From positions 89,269,142 to 89,333,141 of the forward strand of contig OU015498.1 in assembly GCA_907164885.2 (NCBI GenBank): a DNA stretch of 64,000 nucleotides, written 5' to 3'. Below are positions 59,889 to 64,000 of the stretch, one piece after another; the stretch's first letter is position 1, and each line of letters starts with the position of its first letter. The position numbers and the translations under genes are program-made. Under the pieces are notes generated by a model. The model did not search any database. It worked only from the letters and a program-made list of their open reading frames with translations, and had not been told where the DNA came from. Origin of the DNA: Dolomedes plantarius. Lineage: Eukaryota; Arthropoda; Arachnida; Araneae; Dolomedidae.

Positions 59889-60549
59889 TTAACCCTTTCA
59901 CGGGGAACAATATCCACCGTTTGCACAGTGCAGATTTTTTCTCCTATTTTTTTAACCTAAAAAATCTTGGAAAATTTTCGAATTAAAGATTTCAATGTTT
60001 TAACTTCTTTAAACTGATAATAGATGGCAGCACTAGCCATTTTTCTGCTCATTTAACTGGAATACATTGAATGGAAGTGAAATAATTACAAGATAAAAAG
60101 AACTTTTTATATACCATGTTTTTAAACTTTCTGTTGAATCATATAAACTTCACAATTCTATGTATTAATAAATACTTTTTAAAAAATTTTTTGGTGAATT
60201 ATCCTATCAACTTGAACGAAAATTAAAATAATTGGAAGTTAACTTGCATTTAACTTTTCGTTCCCGTCCCGGCGGATAGATGGCTGCACCAGTCTACAAA
60301 ACAAAATTAACTGAAAATGAATTTAATTCTGCTTAAAGATGGCTAAAAGTTTTAAAAAATGTATTGTCATCGTGTTCTGAGTATTCTAAAAGTTTCAAAT
60401 GTCTAGCTAGTCGGGAAGTTAATTAAAATTCGATTGCAAGATTTGTAAGGGACAAACACACAAACAAGAAAGCAAGCTAATAAAAACATGGTAAAAAAGA
60501 CTAGATTCAGGCGTTTGCACTGTGCAAATGGCGCCCCTTAAAGGGTTAA
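59889..60549. mobile_element. piggyBac-like MITE containing a nested MITE (intron 12)
   Basis: The ends TTAACCCTTTCACGGGG and CCCCTTAAAGGGTTAA, with inner GTTTGCACAGTGCA / TGCACTGTGCAAA, give clear inverted repeats; TTAA flanks both sides, as in piggyBac targets. The interior is largely the MITE at 60112-60493. Confidence 0.85.
60112..60493. mobile_element. MITE with ACCATGTTTTTA ends, copy C (nested)
   Basis: TACCATGTTTTTA at left and TAAAAACATGGTA at right, with the same body as 15175-15575 (GGATAGATGGCTGCACCAGT). It sits inside the piggyBac-like MITE, so it inserted later. Confidence 0.85.
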
Positions 60550-60771
60550 CGTGATATTACGTAAGTGATCGTTTGAGGAACATCGTGCAAAACATCTAGT
60601 TTTATTTCAGAGTAATTGTTCACTATTTCTTACTCAGTTTTAAAATTTTCTAGGAATCCACAACATTTTAAAATTTTAAGAAAAAAGGGGAAATGGTGGA
60701 TAGTTTTGTTTACCAAAATTCCTAACACACGAGGACAGGCGATGACAAATGCAAAATGTTTTTAAATATTA

Positions 60772-61138
60772 TTTGTTGTTGTTTATAATGCCATCTGGCC
60801 GGAAATATTCCAGACCAGGTGCATATAGGCTAGCAGCCTAAGGGGTGTGGCTTCAGTTTATAATGGCACCACAAAGGTCGGAGTCAGAGTTAGTCAGGTG
60901 TCACCTCAATTCTGACCGAGCACCTGCAGGGGTAACATCTGGAAGTATCGTAACCTCTCCCACTCTCACTGACCTCACAGACCGGTCACAGACCCTCACA
61001 GACCTCACTTTCTAGTCTACGAATTTAACGTGCTTATATCCGGCCTAGATAAGGAGGTATTTAATGGTGCTTGTCGAGATTTGATCCGAGCATCCTCAGC
61101 ATCGGAAATTGACGCGCAACCGCCCGGGCCCTCAGATA
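60772..61138 (-). mobile_element. tRNA-derived SINE family 2, minus orientation (intron 12)
   Basis: The complement of the 43083 copy: tail TTGTTGTT, body GAGGTGTCA-type segments and CACCTCAATTCTGACCGAGC. It ends with the degraded head (CCGAGCATCCTCAGCATCGG). A short internal duplication of CTCACAGACC occurs near 60985-61010. Confidence 0.8.
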
Positions 61139-61161
61139 TTCTTTGATACAAATAGTGTTAA

Positions 61162-61872
61162 TCTATATATATATAAAACAGTTCCATAACTGACTCATTC
61201 ATTCACTGACTGACTGACAGACAGACATACAACGCACAGACCAAACCGCTGGACCTAAAGGGCTGAAATTTTGCATGGGGATTCTTCTAATAGTGTAGGG
61301 GTGCACTAAGAAAGATTTTTAAAAAATTCTTCTTAGATTTTTTTAAATTAAATTTTTAAGCTGTTTTTAAACTTTTTTTACGTTTGCATTTAAAATAATA
61401 CATTTAGGGTTATAAAATTTATATCACGAGAAAGATCATAAAAGTTCCTTCAAAATGAAATTTTTTTCGAATTTTTACCTCCATTTCTTGATTTTTGGTG
61501 AATTTTTAAAGATTAATTTTTAGAATTTAATTTATTAAATGCCAATCACGTAACTTCTTTTTCTGGTACTTTAAATAAATTTATCGTCACGTGCATAACA
61601 ACTAAATAGACAAAGATATTTTCTTTCTTGCTAATGCGGCAGACGATTGGACATTATTTTGTCTATAAAAATATCCCTTACGATTTTTTATAAATATATA
61701 TATTTTTTCCTACGTCAATTGTATATATTGATCAATACTACGTCAATATTATATATTGATCGTCGTATTTATTATAAATATATATATATATTTTTTTGGG
61801 CATTAATTGCATACATTGATCGTTGTATTTAATTTGAATGTACTCCGTAGCGAAGTGCGGGTTTTTAGCTAG
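61162..61872 (+). mobile_element. Non-autonomous Helitron, copy 5 (intron 12)
   Basis: Starts TCTATATATATATAAAACAG after A and ends GTTTTTAGCTAG before T. Short subfamily, closest to copy 1; both have the duplicated CAATTGTATA-CATTGATCGTCG-type segment near the 3' end. Confidence 0.88.
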
Positions 61873-62358
61873 TTATAACATATAGAATGTTTGAGCCTAA
61901 ATGTTGAGTAGTTTGGTCAAGTCGAGAGTAAGTAAATGAGCCGATTGACAATCTCAAAACCTGTGTTCACGAGCAATTTTCTCCATCGATTAAAACTAAC
62001 CTTTTGCATTATTGTTGGCATCAGCTTCTGTGCAGACATTTAGAACAAATGCATCCTCAAAAATCTTCGCTCTAGGTCGTTACTTGATCTTCGGAACTGC
62101 ACATACCACCTTACTGTGCCTACTCTAAATGAACAGTTAAATTTTATTCCTAAAATTTTGTTCAGTATTCCATATCATAAAAGTCATTAGATTGGAGAGA
62201 ATCGCCTAAACTTAGTATTTTTAAGAATTTCAAAATGTAGTATTCTGCCTTTTAAAAAGACGAACACCCGTGATATCTAAATTTTTGTTAAAATTCTGTG
62301 TTAATCTTGGTTACTTCCAGCCGTACGTTATTTTGATAAATTATTTTTAATCATTTAG

Positions 62359-62513
62359 TACAGGTTTCTGAAAAGGGAAGCATAGATAATATAGGTTTGG
62401 AGGAACTAATCAGACTAAATTACACCATGAGTCTTGGATATTTAAATGCTTCTACGATCAAAGCAGAGAATGTTAGCGTAATTGGAAATGTGAATGGATG
62501 TTCTTTGAATTCG
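62359..62513 (+). CDS. Exon 13: repeat region, last exon visible (residues 867-918)
   Basis: Two acceptors lie 5 nt apart: ATTTAG (exon from 62359) and TACAG (exon from 62364). Only the first keeps the frame; the second gives a TGA after one codon. The peptide IQVSEKGSIDNIGLEELIRL is followed by LNYTMSLGYLNASTIKAENV and VIGNVNGCSLNS. It ends TCG|GTAAGT in phase 0, so the gene continues past the window. It holds the cleanest G-N-V-N-G-x-x-L signature of the protein. Confidence 0.84.
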
Positions 62514-63130
62514 GTAAGTTTACCTGTTGCTCTTAAACTGTTTTCAAATAGATAACGAGAGTTGGTTAAAAATGTAAATATTAAGCATGGAGGGTATAAA
62601 TTTTCTTCCCAGCAAAAAGTTTAAATATCAGTATCAAAGTATTTTATCTAATTTCTTTTTATTTCCGTGCGTTTGTATATTTTTCGAAGTTGTTCTTCAG
62701 TATTTTATTAAGATCGAAATGTTGAACAACAGTAAACTCCAGCTTCTTTTATAAACCACACGTTTTATTTCAAAATATGTAACTTTCTGCTGACTCTAGA
62801 TTCCTTTGCCGATGCAAGTTTACATTATATTCATTTTCAATACCAGGGCTTAAGGAACTGAAAAGGGTTTGTTCTAATGAAATAAGTTTTCGTTTAATAC
62901 TATTATTTGATGCTCTCCCCCCCCCCAAAAAAAAAAACCCATTTTTTCAGCTTGATAAACTTCGATTAAGTCTTGATTTGGTTTTGTTAGTTGTTATTTG
63001 AAAACAATATTTTATGTCATTGATATAAAACTTTAGTTAATAATTACTCATACACGGGTTTTTCCACAAAAGGATGTATAACTTTTCAATATATTAGGGC
63101 ATAACTAGGACGTTGTACAAAAAAGCTGAG
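62514..63130. other. Start of intron 13: no supported feature
   Basis: AT-rich, with a C/A homopolymer at 62918-62937. No further exon of the host gene is seen up to the mariner element. Confidence 0.4.
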
Positions 63131-63139
63131 TGTGTCATA

Positions 63140-64000
63140 ATATACAGAGGCTGCTCCCACATTTTTTAGACGATGTATATTGTATTCACAAAACTAAATT
63201 ACATAAAATTCTTGGGTTTTAAATGTTCTATTTGACATCCCTTATCCTGAACTATCTTCCGACACCGCAATTTCCAGGATAATAATGCCTTTTGAAGTGT
63301 CAGTAGAGGTATTCTACCCCATTCCTCCAGAACAGGTTTCCAGAGTCCTGTAAGGGTTTTGGGACGACGTTTGGATAATGCAGATTTTAAAAGTCAGAAA
63401 GCACAAAAATCCGTAGGTGATACATCGGGAGATTTAGTAGGGATATCAGTGAAGGGTATGGCCTTGATACCAGTATTTTGTTCCATTTCTTTTAGGAAAT
63501 TTACAGTGGATTTTGATGTGTGACTGCTAGCTTTGTCCTGATGGAGTCTCACAGATTGATGGCACTGTGGGTAAACCGATGGTATTTCATTCAGAAAAAT
63601 TGGCGATAAAATATGTTCCTGATAGTATTTGGAGTTAATCTTGACATTTTTTTCTACTCTCTTTATTTTTAACTTGCCATTATAAGAAAAACCAACAACA
63701 ATCATGAATCCCTTAGAAAAACTTCCTTTCGATTCTTTGAACCATGTACTTAAATTTTTTCTCCCCTTTTATGATAATAAATGGCTCTTTTTTTGTTGCA
63801 GTCATTTAAATACACCCATGATTCATTTATTGTGTCAATTGTTTTCCATTTTTCTTTGGATAAGTGTTTCTCATATAGAATTCTGCAGCGTGTCCTGCGT
63901 TCAGCGGATATGATTTGGAAGAAGACGATGCACATTGCGTTTTTTCGCTTTCTTAAGATTTAAATCAGCGTTTATCATTTTGTTTACAGTGGACACCGAG
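63140..64000 (-). mobile_element. D-41-D mariner-like element, third copy, cut by window end
   Basis: The left end lies near ACAGAGGCTGCTCCCACATT (about 63144). The minus frame at 63394-63705 reads MIVVGFSYNGKLKIKRVEKN, then LHQDKASSHTSKSTVNFLKE and KSPDVSPTDFCAF. Forty-one residues separate the Asp of HQDK from the Asp of PTDF, giving D-41-D. A TGA follows FCAF where related copies have Gly (FCAFG), and the frame then resumes (LLKSAL). Upstream frames (63750-63935) hold the N-terminal half of the core. The remaining part is beyond 64000. Confidence 0.87.

Overview
This is eukaryotic nuclear DNA, AT-rich and full of transposons, almost certainly from an arthropod. The element mix (Tc1/mariner including a D-41-D family, Helitrons, TTAA-flanked MITEs, hAT, PIF/Harbinger, pogo/Tigger, tRNA-derived SINEs) and large intronic repeats fit an arachnid, probably a spider. 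That assignment is inference; no marker gene settles it.

The only host gene I can support runs on the + strand from 19565 past the right edge. Thirteen exons (19565-62513) join with consistent splice phases into one open frame of exactly 918 codons with no stop. The product starts with a signal peptide and a coiled-coil region. It continues as a serine/threonine/asparagine-rich region, dense in N-glycosylation sequons, built from degenerate 'hydrophobic-x-G-N / L-x-x-L / Q-x-I-x-G / T-F' repeats that suggest a beta-solenoid. I do not recognise the family. The 3' end lies outside the window.

Layout. 1-19564: gene-free upstream DNA with Tc1 relics (369-2084, ~3420-4554), foldbacks and MITEs (5843-5934, 6372-6629), a D-41-D mariner (7306-8567), a Tc1 deletion derivative (9693-10309), a 130-bp tandem triplication (10437-10796), LINE and HARBI1 fragments (12.4-13.5 kb), a tandem MITE pair (14738-15575), a SINE, a Helitron (16713-17373) and a hAT MITE with perfect 8-bp target duplication (18268-18636). 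19565-62513: the host gene, whose introns hold nearly everything else: a TIR element with a GC-richer gene-like fragment (21022-22207), a palindromic mariner (22547-23122), a second D-41-D mariner (25861-27157), two well-preserved Tc1 elements (27692-29391, 37145-38235), four more same-orientation Helitrons plus one nested in a Tigger relic, about eight TTAA-flanked MITEs, perfect Harbinger-like palindromes (56122-56375, 58411-58672), SINEs and long (TA)n tracts. 62514-64000: intron, then a third D-41-D mariner cut by the window end.

No pathway links the transposons to the host gene; they are intron passengers. The points most worth a second look are the undescribed secreted repeat protein, the high-copy TTAA MITE family, the nearly perfect palindromes, and the possible captured gene fragment.
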